Of a stretch of DNA of 64,000 nucleotides, positions 43,873 to 53,827 are shown piece by piece; positions within the stretch are counted from its first letter, which is position 1; every line of letters begins with the position of its first letter. The notes under the pieces are model-generated. The model saw nothing but the letters and a program-made list of their open reading frames with translations. It had not been told where the DNA came from and did no database searches. Location of the stretch: positions 62,001 through 126,000 of the forward strand of contig NZ_JMKS01000003.1 of NCBI RefSeq assembly GCF_000685865.1. The letters are read 5' to 3'. A program made the translations under genes and the position numbers. This DNA is from Exiguobacterium antarcticum DSM 14480. GTDB lineage: Bacteria > Bacillota > Bacilli > Exiguobacteriales > Exiguobacteriaceae.

Positions 43873-44145
43873 TTACTTCACCGCATCTTTCAATGCTTTA
43901 CCTGGTTTGAAAGCAGGTACTTTGCTTGCTGGAATTTCGATATCTTCTTTTGTACGTGGGTTGCGACCTTTACGAGCTGCGCGTTCACGGACTTCGAAGT
44001 TACCAAAGCCAATCAATTGGACTTTTTCTCCAGACTGAAGTGTCTCAGTAATCGATTCGAATGTTGATTCGACAACTTTCGTCACGTCTTTTTTAGTTAG
44101 ACCTGATTTTTCGACGACTGCTTGAATGAGTTCAGTTTTGTTCAT
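43873..44145 (-). CDS. hbs: DNA-binding protein HU
   Basis: A 90-residue histone-like protein that bends and compacts DNA. It shows '[20 protein letters not shown]' and '[16 protein letters not shown]', with the DNA-intercalating Pro in RNP. Start ATG 44145 sits behind GGGAGGGGG. It is monocistronic: promoter at 44182-44210 and terminator after. In B. subtilis spoIVA lies next to hbs; it is absent here. Confidence 0.97.
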   Translation of the reverse strand: MNKTELIQAVVEKSGLTKKDVTKVVESTFESITETLQSGEKVQLIGFGNFEVRERAARKGRNPRTKEDIEIPASKVPAFKPGKALKDAVK

Positions 44146-44181
44146 TACGTTCACCCCCTCCCAATCACTTCTTCGAGGCTA

Positions 44182-44210
44182 ATCATACCTTATAAACGTT
44201 GATATTACAA
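44182..44210 (-). promoter_or_regulatory. hbs promoter
   Basis: On the minus strand TTGTAA (44205-44210) and TATGAT (44182-44187) have a 17-bp spacer. Confidence 0.7.
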
Positions 44211-44230
44211 CATTTTCATAAGAATCCCCA

Positions 44231-44965
44231 TCAATTTTCTGATTCTTCGATCGATTCTTCAGAAAACACAGGTTCGCCTTTTTCGTTAATGGTATAACTT
44301 TGAGAGTATGCAGGAACAAAAGGTTGCTCATCATAAAGTAAATGACGAATATCTTGACCTACTTTCGGCTTTTTCTTCGCAGTTTCAACCGCTTTTTCTA
44401 ATTCAGGCAAATAGTTGATGAACAGTTGGCCTTGCCCATCGACGTAAATCGATAGTTGCTCATCAGAATACGGGCTTGGTATTTTGGGTTCTTCTTTGAT
44501 GAACAATTTTTTATAATCAAGTGTAAACTGATTTTTTCCAATTGATCCTTTAAATGGATATTTTTCGTTTTTCTTACGGTACGTGTCAATCCGGACCTGC
44601 AGTTTTTGAAGTTCTTCAGCTACAAGCAAATCCATGAGTTTGACAGTCGGTTTTGTATCGACATCCACTAATAAATAAATGAACGTTCCGCCTCCTTCAA
44701 AACTGTTTGGTGGCGGATCACTCATATAGCGAGGAATGAGTCGACCGAGTTCGATCTGATATCGTTCCATCAAAGGGGTATTTGCCTCTCGTGTTTTGAT
44801 CGGCAACACACCTGTATCTTTTTGGTACGCTTCCACCACTTCTTGGACCGTCCGGATTTGTTCCGGATACGGGACACGATTGGACGGTTTTTGGCTATCT
44901 GGAAATAAACAACCAGACAGTAACATCACCGGGATGAGCATCAAGACAATCGCTATTTTTTTCAT
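44231..44965 (-). CDS. yphF: YphF-like lipoprotein
   Basis: A 244-residue lipoprotein. The signal peptide ends with the lipobox 'VMLLSGC' (Cys18), so it is anchored on the outer face of the membrane. The remainder is hydrophilic with an acidic Glu/Ser tail. Length and place beside yphE and gpsA match B. subtilis YphF; function unknown. Start ATG 44965 overlaps the yphE stop (ATGA); a longer frame to 45136 lies inside yphE. Confidence 0.85.
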   Translation of the reverse strand: MKKIAIVLMLIPVMLLSGCLFPDSQKPSNRVPYPEQIRTVQEVVEAYQKDTGVLPIKTREANTPLMERYQIELGRLIPRYMSDPPPNSFEGGGTFIYLLVDVDTKPTVKLMDLLVAEELQKLQVRIDTYRKKNEKYPFKGSIGKNQFTLDYKKLFIKEEPKIPSPYSDEQLSIYVDGQGQLFINYLPELEKAVETAKKKPKVGQDIRHLLYDEQPFVPAYSQSYTINEKGEPVFSEESIEESEN

Positions 44966-45168
44966 GCGCTTGGTCCTGCCATAACGATAAAGACCATGAT
45001 GATTGATGCGATGATAAAACATAGGACCGCGACCGTCGACATCAGAAACTGCCAAAAACCAGTCAACTTCGTCCGGCTGATCGTGACCAGTAAGACACTG
45101 ATCGCAAATAGACCGATACCGGCAAATGAAATCCACATTTTTAATAAACCTGGACTCAAGGTTTCCAC
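44962..45168 (-). CDS. yphE: YphE-like small membrane protein (DUF2768)
   Basis: A 68-residue protein with two membrane helices (about 8-30 and 40-64). It corresponds to YphE between gpsA and yphF. The start is GTG 45168 or TTG 45159; the single GGAG upstream does not decide cleanly. Function unknown. Confidence 0.8.
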   Translation of the reverse strand: METLSPGLLKMWISFAGIGLFAISVLLVTISRTKLTGFWQFLMSTVAVLCFIIASIIMVFIVMAGPSA

Positions 45169-45177
45169 CCCACTCCG

Positions 45178-46206
45178 TTAATCTTTCATCGTAAACAGAT
45201 GTTCAATCTCATTTTTTTGTGGACGACGCATCAATTTCTGTACTTCTTCTGCCGGAGTATGTCCGTCAAACAAGACATGATAAAGTGCTGTCGTAATCGG
45301 TAGCTCACACTGTTTCGTTTCTGCTAAGTCATAGGCTGCCTGTGTCGCACGGACACCTTCAACGACCATCCCCATGTTTTCAAGGACGGTTTCGAGTTTT
45401 TCCCCACGACCAATCGCATTTCCCGCCCGCCAGTTTCGACTATGGACAGAGGTACACGTGACAATCAAGTCACCCATTCCAGTCAGACCGGTGAACGTCA
45501 TCGGATTGGCACCAAATAATGTGCCCAGTCGGGCGATTTCCACCATACCACGTGTAATCAACGCGGCTTTCGCATTATCACCGTATCCAAGACCATCTGC
45601 CATTCCTGCCGCTAAGGCAATGATGTTTTTAAAGGCACCACCGAGTTCTGCTCCGATGATATCCGCATTCAAATACACACGGAAATTTTCATTCATGAAC
45701 AATTCCTGTACACGTCCGGCTTCTTCCATGTCCGTCGAAGCAACAGTGACAGTCGTCGGTTTTCGTAATGCCACTTCCTCCGCATGCGAAGGACCGGTCA
45801 ACACACAGATTGCCGAACGTTTTGATGGATCAATTTCTTGTTCCATCAACTCAGACAACCGTAAATGGGTTTTCGGTTCAATTCCTTTTGAGGCATGGAT
45901 CAGTACGACGGGATCCGTCAATAAGGCGTTTAACTGACGTGATACAGAACGGATCGCAGAAGACGGTGTCACAACTAAAATATGCGAGACACCTGTCACT
46001 GCTTCTTTTAAAACCGTTGTTGCCCGAAGTGATTGTGGCAATGTCACACCCGGTAAGAACTGCGTATTTTCATGATTTTGATTAATGGCATCAACATTTT
46101 TTTGATCCCGGCCATACAGGACGACCTCATGACCGTTATCTGCTAAAACGAGCGAAAGAGCAGTTCCCCAACTCCCGGCTCCAATGACTGCGATTTTTTT
46201 CATCAT
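45178..46206 (-). CDS. gpsA: NAD(P)-dependent glycerol-3-phosphate dehydrogenase
   Basis: A 342-residue enzyme that makes sn-glycerol-3-phosphate for phospholipid synthesis. It has the Rossmann motif 'IAVIGAGSWGTALSLVLADNG', seen in two blocks, 'ASKGIEP', 'LGGAFKNIIALAAGMADGLG' in parts and 'RNWRAGNAIGRG'. AAGGTG precedes two adjacent ATGs. It lies 14 bases after der and probably shares its transcript. Confidence 0.96.
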   Translation of the reverse strand: MMKKIAVIGAGSWGTALSLVLADNGHEVVLYGRDQKNVDAINQNHENTQFLPGVTLPQSLRATTVLKEAVTGVSHILVVTPSSAIRSVSRQLNALLTDPVVLIHASKGIEPKTHLRLSELMEQEIDPSKRSAICVLTGPSHAEEVALRKPTTVTVASTDMEEAGRVQELFMNENFRVYLNADIIGAELGGAFKNIIALAAGMADGLGYGDNAKAALITRGMVEIARLGTLFGANPMTFTGLTGMGDLIVTCTSVHSRNWRAGNAIGRGEKLETVLENMGMVVEGVRATQAAYDLAETKQCELPITTALYHVLFDGHTPAEEVQKLMRRPQKNEIEHLFTMKD

Positions 46207-46220
46207 GATTCACCTTGTCC

Positions 46221-47531
46221 TTATTGTTTTTGACGTGCCAGAATCCGAATCGGTGTTCCTGTAAAATCAAAGGCTTCGCGAATTCGGTTATCTAGATACC
46301 GTTTATACGAGAAGTGTAACAATTCAGGATCATTGACGAACAAGACGAACGTCGGCGGACGTGAAGCTACTTGCGTCACATAGTTGATGCGAAGACGAAC
46401 CCCTTTATCGGTTGGTGCTGGGTTCATCGCGACAGCATCGACGATGACATCGTTTAAGACGCTTGTCTGAATGCGCTGCGCATGACTTTTGGCTGCTTGT
46501 TTGATGACGGGAAGTAATGTTTGCAAGCGACGTTTTGTTTTCGCTGAAACAAAAACGATTGGTGCATAATCAAGGAAACGAAACTCTTCGCGAATTTCCT
46601 CTTCCATTTTTTTCATCGTCTTGTCATCTTTTTCGACGGCATCCCATTTATTAACGACGATCACGATGGCACGACCCGCTTCATGGGCATAACCGGCAAC
46701 TTTCTTATCTTGCTCGATGATTCCTTCTTCACCATCTAAGACGACACAAACGACGTCTGCCCGTTCGATGGCTTTTTGCGCACGCATCACGCTGAATCGT
46801 TCTGTTGATTCATAGACTTTTCCGCGTTTACGCATACCTGCCGTATCAATGATGACGTATTCTTGCTCATCACGTGAGAACGGTGTATCAATCGCATCAC
46901 GTGTCGTACCTGCGACACTTGAGACGATGACGCGCTCTTCACCGAGGATGGAATTCGTCATACTCGATTTCCCGACGTTCGGGCGTCCGACCAACGCGAA
47001 CTTGATCGTATTTTCATCGTATTCGATTTCTTCTTTATCCGGTGCAAGCTCAAGTACACGATCGAGCATATCGCCGAGTCCTAGACCATGTGTCCCGGAA
47101 ATCGGATATAAATCGCCGAATCCTAATGAGTAGAACTCATACATTAAATCACGCATCTCAAAGTTATCGACTTTGTTGACCGCGATGACGACTGGTTTAT
47201 TCGAACGGAATAACATGTTAGCGACTTCTTCATCAGCTGATGTAATCCCTTCGCGTCCATTCACCATAAAAATAATCACATCTGCTTCATCAATGGCGAG
47301 CTCCGCCTGATGACGCATCATTTGAAGTAGGGGCTCATCCCCGACTTCGATTCCACCTGTATCAATCAAATGAAAATGACGATTCAGCCATTCTCCAGTT
47401 CCGTATATACGGTCGCGGGTAACGCCTGGCTTGTCTTCTACGATCGAAACCCGATCTCCAATCACCCGGTTAAAAATCGTCGACTTTCCGATATTTGGGC
47501 GACCTACGATCGCCACTACTGGAATTGCCAT
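46221..47531 (-). CDS. der: ribosome biogenesis GTPase Der (EngA)
   Basis: A 436-residue protein with two tandem GTPase domains and a C-terminal KH-like domain. P-loops are '[14 protein letters not shown]' (residue ~9) and '[16 protein letters not shown]' (~183), with matching NKVD and NKWD motifs. It is needed for 50S subunit assembly. Order der-gpsA is as in B. subtilis. Confidence 0.97.
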   Translation of the reverse strand: MAIPVVAIVGRPNIGKSTIFNRVIGDRVSIVEDKPGVTRDRIYGTGEWLNRHFHLIDTGGIEVGDEPLLQMMRHQAELAIDEADVIIFMVNGREGITSADEEVANMLFRSNKPVVIAVNKVDNFEMRDLMYEFYSLGFGDLYPISGTHGLGLGDMLDRVLELAPDKEEIEYDENTIKFALVGRPNVGKSSMTNSILGEERVIVSSVAGTTRDAIDTPFSRDEQEYVIIDTAGMRKRGKVYESTERFSVMRAQKAIERADVVCVVLDGEEGIIEQDKKVAGYAHEAGRAIVIVVNKWDAVEKDDKTMKKMEEEIREEFRFLDYAPIVFVSAKTKRRLQTLLPVIKQAAKSHAQRIQTSVLNDVIVDAVAMNPAPTDKGVRLRINYVTQVASRPPTFVLFVNDPELLHFSYKRYLDNRIREAFDFTGTPIRILARQKQ

Positions 47532-47616
47532 CCCAACACCTTCTTTCTCTTCTCTCGCTTCATAGCCGTTCTATTGTATCAAATCAAGCGGTTTTATACC
47601 ATATCAATCCGTAACA

Positions 47617-47647
47617 TAAAAAAAGTGGACACAATTTGTGTCCACTT
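47617..47647 (-). terminator. terminator after ypfD
   Basis: A perfect AGTGGACACA/TGTGTCCACT stem (47624-47646) is followed on the minus strand by seven T residues, before der. Confidence 0.88.
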
Positions 47648-47655
47648 CCATTCAC

Positions 47656-48789
47656 TTATTCTTTTGAATCCGACTCTTTGTCCGACAGATCCGCTACCGA
47701 AAATCCTTCATTTTGATCCGTGTACTGCGAATAATCATCCTCTTCCGATTCTTCTTGCTCCAAAACACGTGTCGAAAGAGAAATCTTATGTTCTGCTAAG
47801 TGCACTTCGAGAACCTTCGCCTCAATTTCTTGACCTTCTTCGAGTACTTCTGACGGCGAGCCGATATGCCGATTCGCGATTTGAGAAATGTGCAATAACC
47901 CTTCAACTTGTGGTGCTAATTCGACAAAAGCTCCGAATTGTACGATTCGCCGGACGCGTCCTTTGACGATATCACCGGCTTCGATCTTCCCTTCCATTTG
48001 TTTCCACGGACCGGGTTGTGTTTCCTTGATCGATAACTTGACTTTTTCTGTATCTCGATCGACACCTAATACTTTCACGTCGATCTTTTGCCCTTCTGTC
48101 ACGATGTCAGACGGACGTTCGACCCGATGATGCGCCATTTCCGAAATATGAACCAGTCCATCGACACCGCCGATGTCAACGAAAGCACCAAAATCAGTTA
48201 AACGCTGGACTGTTCCCTCTAAGATTTGACCCACTTCAAGCTGTTCGAGTGTTTCTTTTTTCTTCGCATTCAGTTCACCTTCAACTACGGCTTTATGCGA
48301 AAGGATCACACGGTTTTTTTCTTGGTCCAACTCGACGACTTTCACCTCAATCGAACGACCGATATAATCAGAGAAATCTTCGACGTAATGCCGTTCAACC
48401 AGTGATGCAGGAATGAATCCACGAACGCCGATATCGACGACGAGTCCACCTTTGACGATGTCTTTGACGACAACTTCAAAGATTTCACCCGATTCGTACT
48501 TCGCTTCGACTTTCCCCCATGCCTGTAAGGCATCGACTTCACGTTTTGAGACTACGACTTCCTCATCTGTAATTTTCTTCACTTTTACTTGTAGTTCATC
48601 ACCGACTTTTAAAACCCCTCGAATGTCATCCAAATGGAGACTCGAAACTTCGCTAATCGGCAGGATTGCTTCTGTCTTATATCCGATATCAATGAGTGCT
48701 TGCTTGTCTTCAATCTTCACGACCATTCCGGTTACTACCTGGTCCCGATGAATTTCAAAATCAGGCATATCTTTCATTTCTTCGACCAT
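47656..48789 (-). CDS. ypfD: S1-domain RNA-binding protein (30S ribosomal protein S1 homologue)
   Basis: A 377-residue protein with four S1 domains, starting at about residues 17, 102, 187 and 272 ('[20 protein letters not shown]', '[18 protein letters not shown]', '[20 protein letters not shown]', '[20 protein letters not shown]'). The tail is acidic. It is the short Firmicute form of S1, and its role in translation is less strict than in E. coli. Confidence 0.94.
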   Translation of the reverse strand: MVEEMKDMPDFEIHRDQVVTGMVVKIEDKQALIDIGYKTEAILPISEVSSLHLDDIRGVLKVGDELQVKVKKITDEEVVVSKREVDALQAWGKVEAKYESGEIFEVVVKDIVKGGLVVDIGVRGFIPASLVERHYVEDFSDYIGRSIEVKVVELDQEKNRVILSHKAVVEGELNAKKKETLEQLEVGQILEGTVQRLTDFGAFVDIGGVDGLVHISEMAHHRVERPSDIVTEGQKIDVKVLGVDRDTEKVKLSIKETQPGPWKQMEGKIEAGDIVKGRVRRIVQFGAFVELAPQVEGLLHISQIANRHIGSPSEVLEEGQEIEAKVLEVHLAEHKISLSTRVLEQEESEEDDYSQYTDQNEGFSVADLSDKESDSKE

Positions 48790-48820
48790 TCCAACACAAC
48801 CTCCTCACGATGAGTACAAG

Positions 48821-48840
48821 AAACGTATTAATATACGTTT
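48821..48840. repeat. 20-bp palindrome in the ypfD leader
   Basis: AAACGTAT and ATACGTTT flank TAAT, about 32 bases upstream of the ypfD start codon. It could be an operator or a small RNA hairpin. Confidence 0.4.
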
Positions 48841-48884
48841 ATCCTTCTTCTAACTTCTTACAATTCTGACTATTTGTCAAGGCA

Positions 48885-49484
48885 TTACGCATGATTGAAG
48901 TAGACGGTTTTGATTTCGTCCAAAATCCGCTCCGAAATCGCCTTCGCCGCGCCACGCTGATCTCTTAAATCCGAAATATCGACAGGTTTTCCGACAACAA
49001 CTCGCATCTGCCGAAACAGGCGATAATCTCCGATGATCGCAATCGGTAAAATCTGTGCCGGTGAACGTAAAGCAAAAAAGCCAACACCTGGTTGTGCAGA
49101 TGTAAATTCACCAGGCGCAGAACGTGTTCCTTCCGGGAAGATTCCGACCGTCTCATCCGTATTCAACAATTCAATCGTCCGTTTTAACGCTTGTCGGTCG
49201 CCTTGTCCACGTCCGACTGGATACGTCCCGGCGGAAATCATGATTTGTTTAAGGACGGGCACACGAAATAACTCCTCTTTCGCCATGTAACGAACCGACC
49301 GACTTGTCGGAATCGCACTGACTAAAAAAACCGGGTCCCAGTTCGAACTGTGATTGGCACAGACAAGTAACGATCCTTCTGTCGGAATGTTTTCTTTTCC
49401 CGTAACCTTTAAACGAAAAACAGTTTTGGCGATGATCAAGACGATAAACCGTGCTAAACGATAAACAAACTCGTTCCGTTTCAT
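48885..49484 (-). CDS. plsC: 1-acyl-sn-glycerol-3-phosphate acyltransferase
   Basis: A 199-residue membrane-bound enzyme that makes phosphatidic acid. It has an N-terminal membrane helix, the catalytic 'ANHSSNWDPVF' (H-x4-D) near residue 38 and 'GIFPEGTRSAPGEF' near 114. Its ATG overlaps the cmk stop (ATGA), giving the cmk-plsC-ypfD order of B. subtilis. Confidence 0.94.
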   Translation of the reverse strand: MKRNEFVYRLARFIVLIIAKTVFRLKVTGKENIPTEGSLLVCANHSSNWDPVFLVSAIPTSRSVRYMAKEELFRVPVLKQIMISAGTYPVGRGQGDRQALKRTIELLNTDETVGIFPEGTRSAPGEFTSAQPGVGFFALRSPAQILPIAIIGDYRLFRQMRVVVGKPVDISDLRDQRGAAKAISERILDEIKTVYFNHA

Positions 49485-50152
49485 TTGAGGACACCTTCTG
49501 CGAGTTCCGTCAGGCGCGCTACGACTTGATCGATGTTCAATTCTGTCGTATCAAGATAAATCGCGTCATCCGCTTGCTTAAGGGGAGAAACCGTTCGTTC
49601 ACTATCCCGTTTATCGCGTAAGGCGATTTCCGCCTGAAGCGAACTCAAATCGCTGTCGATTCCGCGAGACATGTTTTCTCGATGTCGTCGACTCGCCCGT
49701 TCTTCAACCGATGCTGTCAAAAAGACTTTTAATTCTGCATCCGGCAAGACAACTGTTCCGATGTCACGACCGTCCATGACGATACCACCATGTTCTGCGA
49801 GTTTACGTTGCGCAATGACGAGTGCAGAACGCACTTCTGCTTGACGCGCAACGAACGACACATTATTCGTCACTTCATTTGTTCGAATCGCTTCTGTGAC
49901 TTCACGGTCGCCGATGAATACACGTTGTCCCTGATCGCCAGGCGTCAGACGGATATCAAGTGATTGCATCAATTCCCCAAGCACCTGTCCATCTTCTAAA
50001 TTAAGACCTTGTTCTAATGCAGCGAGCGTGACTGCACGATACATCGCCCCTGTATCGATATAGACATAATCAAGATGTGCCGCCAATTGTTTTGCGATCG
50101 TGCTTTTCCCGGCACCCGCAGGTCCGTCTAAGGCAATTTGAATGTTATTCAT
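49481..50152 (-). CDS. cmk: cytidylate kinase
   Basis: A 223-residue CMP/dCMP kinase with P-loop 'ALDGPAGAGKSTIAKQLA', 'YIDTGAMYRAVTLAAL' and 'VMDGRDIGTVVLPDAELKVFL' split across motifs, plus the LID 'RASRRHRENM'. I choose ATG 50152 for family length; the open frame extends 44 codons upstream to 50284 without homologous character. Its ribosome site (AAGGA) is 12 bases away, rather far. Confidence 0.93.
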   Translation of the reverse strand: MNNIQIALDGPAGAGKSTIAKQLAAHLDYVYIDTGAMYRAVTLAALEQGLNLEDGQVLGELMQSLDIRLTPGDQGQRVFIGDREVTEAIRTNEVTNNVSFVARQAEVRSALVIAQRKLAEHGGIVMDGRDIGTVVLPDAELKVFLTASVEERASRRHRENMSRGIDSDLSSLQAEIALRDKRDSERTVSPLKQADDAIYLDTTELNIDQVVARLTELAEGVLK

Positions 50153-50229
50153 GAATGATTTCGTTCCTTCCGTGTTCACCATCTCATATGGTGTATAGTA
50201 TCGACCGTTATCATAGCAAAAATTTGTAC

Positions 50230-50886
50230 TCACGTGAATGGATTCGTTCCCCGTCGAGAATTTTTCATCTGGGTTTGATAACAATGCCGTAAGACAAGTT
50301 CACGACTCCGATCATTAATCCGTGTGAATTGAAACGCGAGTTCATAACGCGTTTCTCTCGGGTCGACTCGCACTAACTCGGCTAAGACATCCACCGTATG
50401 CGTCGTTCCATCACCCGTCGGCAATAAAAATGTTAGTTCCAGTTCCTCTTTAACCTTAATCGGAATCTGACTCGCGAGTACTAAGATTCCCCCTGCTGAT
50501 AAATCGAGTGTCACAGAAGTGAACGGTTCAAAGTTGTTTTTATGTGGATGTACGGCTACATCCAGCAATTGTGGTACGCGGACGAACTGCCGCCGCTGAA
50601 CACGTTGAACCAATTCTTCTTTTGGACGCCTCAACGCATACCGTTGACCACGTAAAGGATCATTTTGACGTTCGACGACTTCCGTCTCAAATCCATAGAG
50701 CTTTCCTTTTTCTTTAAAAAAGTAAAAGCCAACTTGTTCGTGATCTGATAGAATGAACGTTTTTAACGTCGCCACTTCACTTGGTGCTTCGATCCAGATC
50801 AGTCGATTTGTCACTGCCGTCACTTTCGTCCGCCCTTGACGATCTTCTTGATTCGTTAACATTACTAAGTCCCCAGTTTGTATCAT
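50230..50886 (-). CDS. ypfA: PilZ-domain c-di-GMP receptor (YpfA/MotI/DgrA-like)
   Basis: A 218-residue protein with an N-terminal YcgR-type beta domain (about 1-90) and a PilZ domain. The c-di-GMP motifs are R99-x3-R103 ('RRQFVR') and D128-L-S-A-G-G133. In B. subtilis the orthologue binds the flagellar motor when c-di-GMP is high and slows swimming. It fits with cheR in the same window. AT-rich 80-base gap to cmk. Confidence 0.9.
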   Translation of the reverse strand: MIQTGDLVMLTNQEDRQGRTKVTAVTNRLIWIEAPSEVATLKTFILSDHEQVGFYFFKEKGKLYGFETEVVERQNDPLRGQRYALRRPKEELVQRVQRRQFVRVPQLLDVAVHPHKNNFEPFTSVTLDLSAGGILVLASQIPIKVKEELELTFLLPTGDGTTHTVDVLAELVRVDPRETRYELAFQFTRINDRSRELVLRHCYQTQMKNSRRGTNPFT

Positions 50887-50911
50887 GTCACTCTCTCCCA
50901 GTCCGTTCTAT

Positions 50912-51571
50912 TCAATTACTTTTTCTGTTATAACGTTGATTCAAACGGTTAGCACTTCGAATTTGATACAGGCCGACAATCCACAAGATGATCATAAACA
51001 AAATCGGCACGAACGAAATACCACCATTTTCCAATATTAACAAATTAAAGATCGTGTGCGCAATTATCGGGACGATGATCGATAAACTCAACCAGCGATA
51101 TGGATGCGTTGAAAATTTAGCCTTCCCCATAAAAAAACCCATGATGACAGCAAATAAAGCGTGTCCTGAGACCGGCAATAACGCACGGAAAATCATATGT
51201 TCCACCGTTCCATTGACCATCAAATATAAAATATTTTCGAGTGTCGCAAATCCTAACGAACAGGCTACCGCATAAATAATCCCATCATAATAATCATTAA
51301 AGCGTTGATGGATATAAACCGTATAAAAAACAACAAACCATTTCGCGAACTCTTCAGTCACGGCCGAACGAATCAATTGGATAGACTCCGGTCCTCCGAA
51401 TTCACTTTGAATGATGTAATCGACGAACATTAAAGGAAATACAAGCAGTATCCCGAAAATAAAACTACGTAGGATGTAACCAACGGGTTCTGATTCATGT
51501 TCATGTCGTAAGTAAAAGTATGTCAATAACGCAATTCCTGGGGCAATTCCTGAGAAAACGATTGGCAACAC
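50912..51571 (-). CDS. prsW: PrsW family intramembrane protease
   Basis: A 219-residue protein with about seven or eight membrane helices and the conserved Glu-Glu pair in 'AVTEEFAKWFVVFYTVY' and histidines in 'VSGHALFAVIMGFFMG'. In B. subtilis PrsW cleaves the anti-sigma-W factor RsiW. Start is a GTG at 51571 behind GGGGAGGAG. Divergent from ansA. Confidence 0.9.
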   Translation of the reverse strand: MLPIVFSGIAPGIALLTYFYLRHEHESEPVGYILRSFIFGILLVFPLMFVDYIIQSEFGGPESIQLIRSAVTEEFAKWFVVFYTVYIHQRFNDYYDGIIYAVACSLGFATLENILYLMVNGTVEHMIFRALLPVSGHALFAVIMGFFMGKAKFSTHPYRWLSLSIIVPIIAHTIFNLLILENGGISFVPILFMIILWIVGLYQIRSANRLNQRYNRKSN

Positions 51572-51635
51572 GTCTCCTCCCCCCTTCCTATTCTTTTAGA
51601 ATAAAGGTTTCTGCAGAAAAAGAAAACCGCACCCG

Positions 51636-51663
51636 TTGTATCTCTTCAAAAAAAGGATACAAT
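51636..51663 (+). promoter_or_regulatory. ansA promoter
   Basis: TTGTAT (51636-51641) and TACAAT (51658-51663) have a 16-bp spacer, 60 bases before the ansA start. Confidence 0.65.
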
Positions 51664-51723
51664 GTTAATGAAAAAGACAGGAAAGAAGGTGAACGTTGTC
51701 TGTTACTCAACGACAACACGTAT

Positions 51724-52689
51724 ATGAAAAAACTACTTTTGATTCATACCGGAGGAACCATTGCGATGGCTCAAAATCACTCCGGCCATGTTTTACCAAA
51801 CGATATTAATCCACTTGATGCCTCATTACCACGTGCGACGGATATCGCCGACATCACGACACGCCACTTTGCCAATCTACCGTCTCCGCACATCACACCG
51901 GATATCATGTTACGACTTGCTCACTTCATCAAGGAAGAACTCCAGTCCGGGTATGACGGTGTCGTCATTACACACGGAACGGATACCTTGGAGGAAACGG
52001 CGTATTTTCTTCAGCTGACGATCGGTGCACCGATTCCGATTGTTCTGACCGGAGCGATGCGGTCGTCGAACGAAGTCGGCTCAGATGGTGAATTCAACTT
52101 GATTACGGCTTTGCGCGTTGCTGTCAGTGATGCCGCCAAGGGCAAAGGTGTACTCGTTGTCTTCAACGGAGAAATCCACTCTGCTTTCAACGTCACGAAA
52201 ACCCATACGTCTTCTGTCGACACCTTTAAATCCGTCCACTTCGGAAACTTAGGCATGGTCACAAAAGACCACGTGTACTTATTTAATACACCACTTCTAA
52301 AACCAACGCATATGGTCAGAGAATTAAGCAAACGAGTCGCTGTCTTAAAGGTATATGCGGGAATGGAGCCTGATTTACTGCTCGCTGTTGGTGAACTCGG
52401 GTACGATGGTCTTGTCTTAGAAGTACTGGGTCAAGGAAATGTCCCACCTGGGTTAGTCGAAGCGATTCGGACACTGACCGAACAAATGCCAATTGTCATT
52501 GTCAGCCGCTGCTTTAATGGAATCGTCCAAGATGTCTATGGTTATGTAGGGGGCGGACAACAACTTAAAGAACTTGGATTAATTTTCTCAAACGGACTAA
52601 ACTCACAAAAAGCACGCCTCAAGTTAATGATCGAGTTAGAAATCGAAGCCACCCATCAAGATCTCGAACACTCTTTTCAAGTAGAATAA
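51724..52689 (+). CDS. ansA: type I L-asparaginase
   Basis: A 321-residue asparaginase that hydrolyses asparagine to aspartate and ammonia in the cytoplasm. Catalytic motifs are 'LIHTGGTIAMAQ' (Thr) and 'VITHGTDTLEETAYF' (Thr-Asp), plus 'LTGAMRSSNEVGSDG'. I take ATG 51724 from homology although its ribosome site is weak; the frame is open to 51520 but that part overlaps prsW. Promoter at 51636. Confidence 0.93.
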   Translation: MKKLLLIHTGGTIAMAQNHSGHVLPNDINPLDASLPRATDIADITTRHFANLPSPHITPDIMLRLAHFIKEELQSGYDGVVITHGTDTLEETAYFLQLTIGAPIPIVLTGAMRSSNEVGSDGEFNLITALRVAVSDAAKGKGVLVVFNGEIHSAFNVTKTHTSSVDTFKSVHFGNLGMVTKDHVYLFNTPLLKPTHMVRELSKRVAVLKVYAGMEPDLLLAVGELGYDGLVLEVLGQGNVPPGLVEAIRTLTEQMPIVIVSRCFNGIVQDVYGYVGGGQQLKELGLIFSNGLNSQKARLKLMIELEIEATHQDLEHSFQVE

Positions 52690-52714
52690 ATCTCGTTCGT
52701 TATCCTATCCACAT

Positions 52715-52757
52715 GAAAAAGGAGCAACATCCGGATCGACTGGATGTTGCTCCTTTT
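52715..52757. terminator. bidirectional terminator between ansA and ypdA
   Basis: AAAAAGGAGCAACATCC pairs with GGATGTTGCTCCTTTTT, serving the convergent ansA and ypdA genes. Confidence 0.92.
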
Positions 52758-52763
52758 TTGTAG

Positions 52764-53753
52764 TTACGGACGTGCCGTCATGCGTTCAAGGCGACCGACT
52801 AAATTCGTCGCGATCAGCTCTCCGTGGAACCGACCATTTTCGATAAAGATTTTGTTGGCATCGTATCCTGCTGCAACGACTCCCGCAATATAGATACCTG
52901 TAACATTCGACTCCATCGTCTCTTCGTCATAGGTCGGAATCCCGGTCTCCGGATCAAGGGCGACCCCTGCATCGGCAAACAATCCGATATCTGGTGTATA
53001 GCCTGTCATCGCAAATACGAAATCTGCGGGTACAGCTACAGATTTTCCATCGACCGAATAAACGACATCTGTCGGTGTAATCTCTTTGATCGTCGCATCA
53101 AAAATCATCTTTACTTTTTCTGCCCGCACGAGTGATTCGAAGTTCGGAAGCACCCATGGCTTAATCGAAGGACTATAATTCGCGCCTCGATAAAGCATCG
53201 TCACACGGGCACCGGCTTTTTCTAGCTCGATCGCTGCATCGACGCTGGAATTTTTCCCACCGATCACAACGACGTCCTGTCCATAAAATGGATGTCCTTC
53301 TTTGAAGTAATGGAAGACGTGTGGCAAGTCTTCCCCTGGGACATCCATCTTATTCGGTAGCCCATAGTAGCCGGTCGCAAGAACAACTGCGTGTGCCGTT
53401 CGCGCCATCGTTTGTTCGCCACGTAACGAAATCACTTCGAAGCCCTCTTCGATTCGGTGAATCTGTTGAACCGTCTCAAATGGTCGAATGGTAATCCCTT
53501 TACGCCGGACGACTTCACGGTAATAGACGAGCGCATCTTGACGTCTTGGCTTTAATTCTTTATTGATAAAAGGAACTCCACCGATTTCTAGTTTTTCACT
53601 ACTCGAAAAAAAGGTTTGATGGGTCGGGTATTGATAGATGGCCTCTACGATGTTTCCTTTTTCGATCACTTCAACGGATAGGCCACGATCTTGCATTTCG
53701 ATCGCAGCCGATAACCCACAAGGGCCTGCACCGATAATGATACAATCCAACAT
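52764..53753 (-). CDS. ypdA: YpdA family NADPH-dependent bacillithiol disulfide reductase
   Basis: A 329-residue FAD/NAD(P) oxidoreductase. The FAD-binding start 'IIIGAGPCGLSAAIEM' carries Cys12, equivalent to the active-site Cys reported for S. aureus YpdA; a second nucleotide-binding motif is 'VVVIGGKNSSVDAAIELEK'. It is expected to reduce oxidised bacillithiol, whose synthesis gene bshA is also in this window. Confidence 0.92.
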   Translation of the reverse strand: MLDCIIIGAGPCGLSAAIEMQDRGLSVEVIEKGNIVEAIYQYPTHQTFFSSSEKLEIGGVPFINKELKPRRQDALVYYREVVRRKGITIRPFETVQQIHRIEEGFEVISLRGEQTMARTAHAVVLATGYYGLPNKMDVPGEDLPHVFHYFKEGHPFYGQDVVVIGGKNSSVDAAIELEKAGARVTMLYRGANYSPSIKPWVLPNFESLVRAEKVKMIFDATIKEITPTDVVYSVDGKSVAVPADFVFAMTGYTPDIGLFADAGVALDPETGIPTYDEETMESNVTGIYIAGVVAAGYDANKIFIENGRFHGELIATNLVGRLERMTARP

Positions 53754-53827
53754 ATTTCTTTCGCCTCTTCCACTTGCTTTTTTACCATCTTAGCAAATCT
53801 TTCTAGTCGAAGAAAGAAATAACCCAT

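Noticed and set aside
51520-51723. N-terminal extension of ansA
   Set aside because: It would overlap the divergent prsW start and the ansA promoter; homologues begin at the Met before 'KKLLLIHTGG'.
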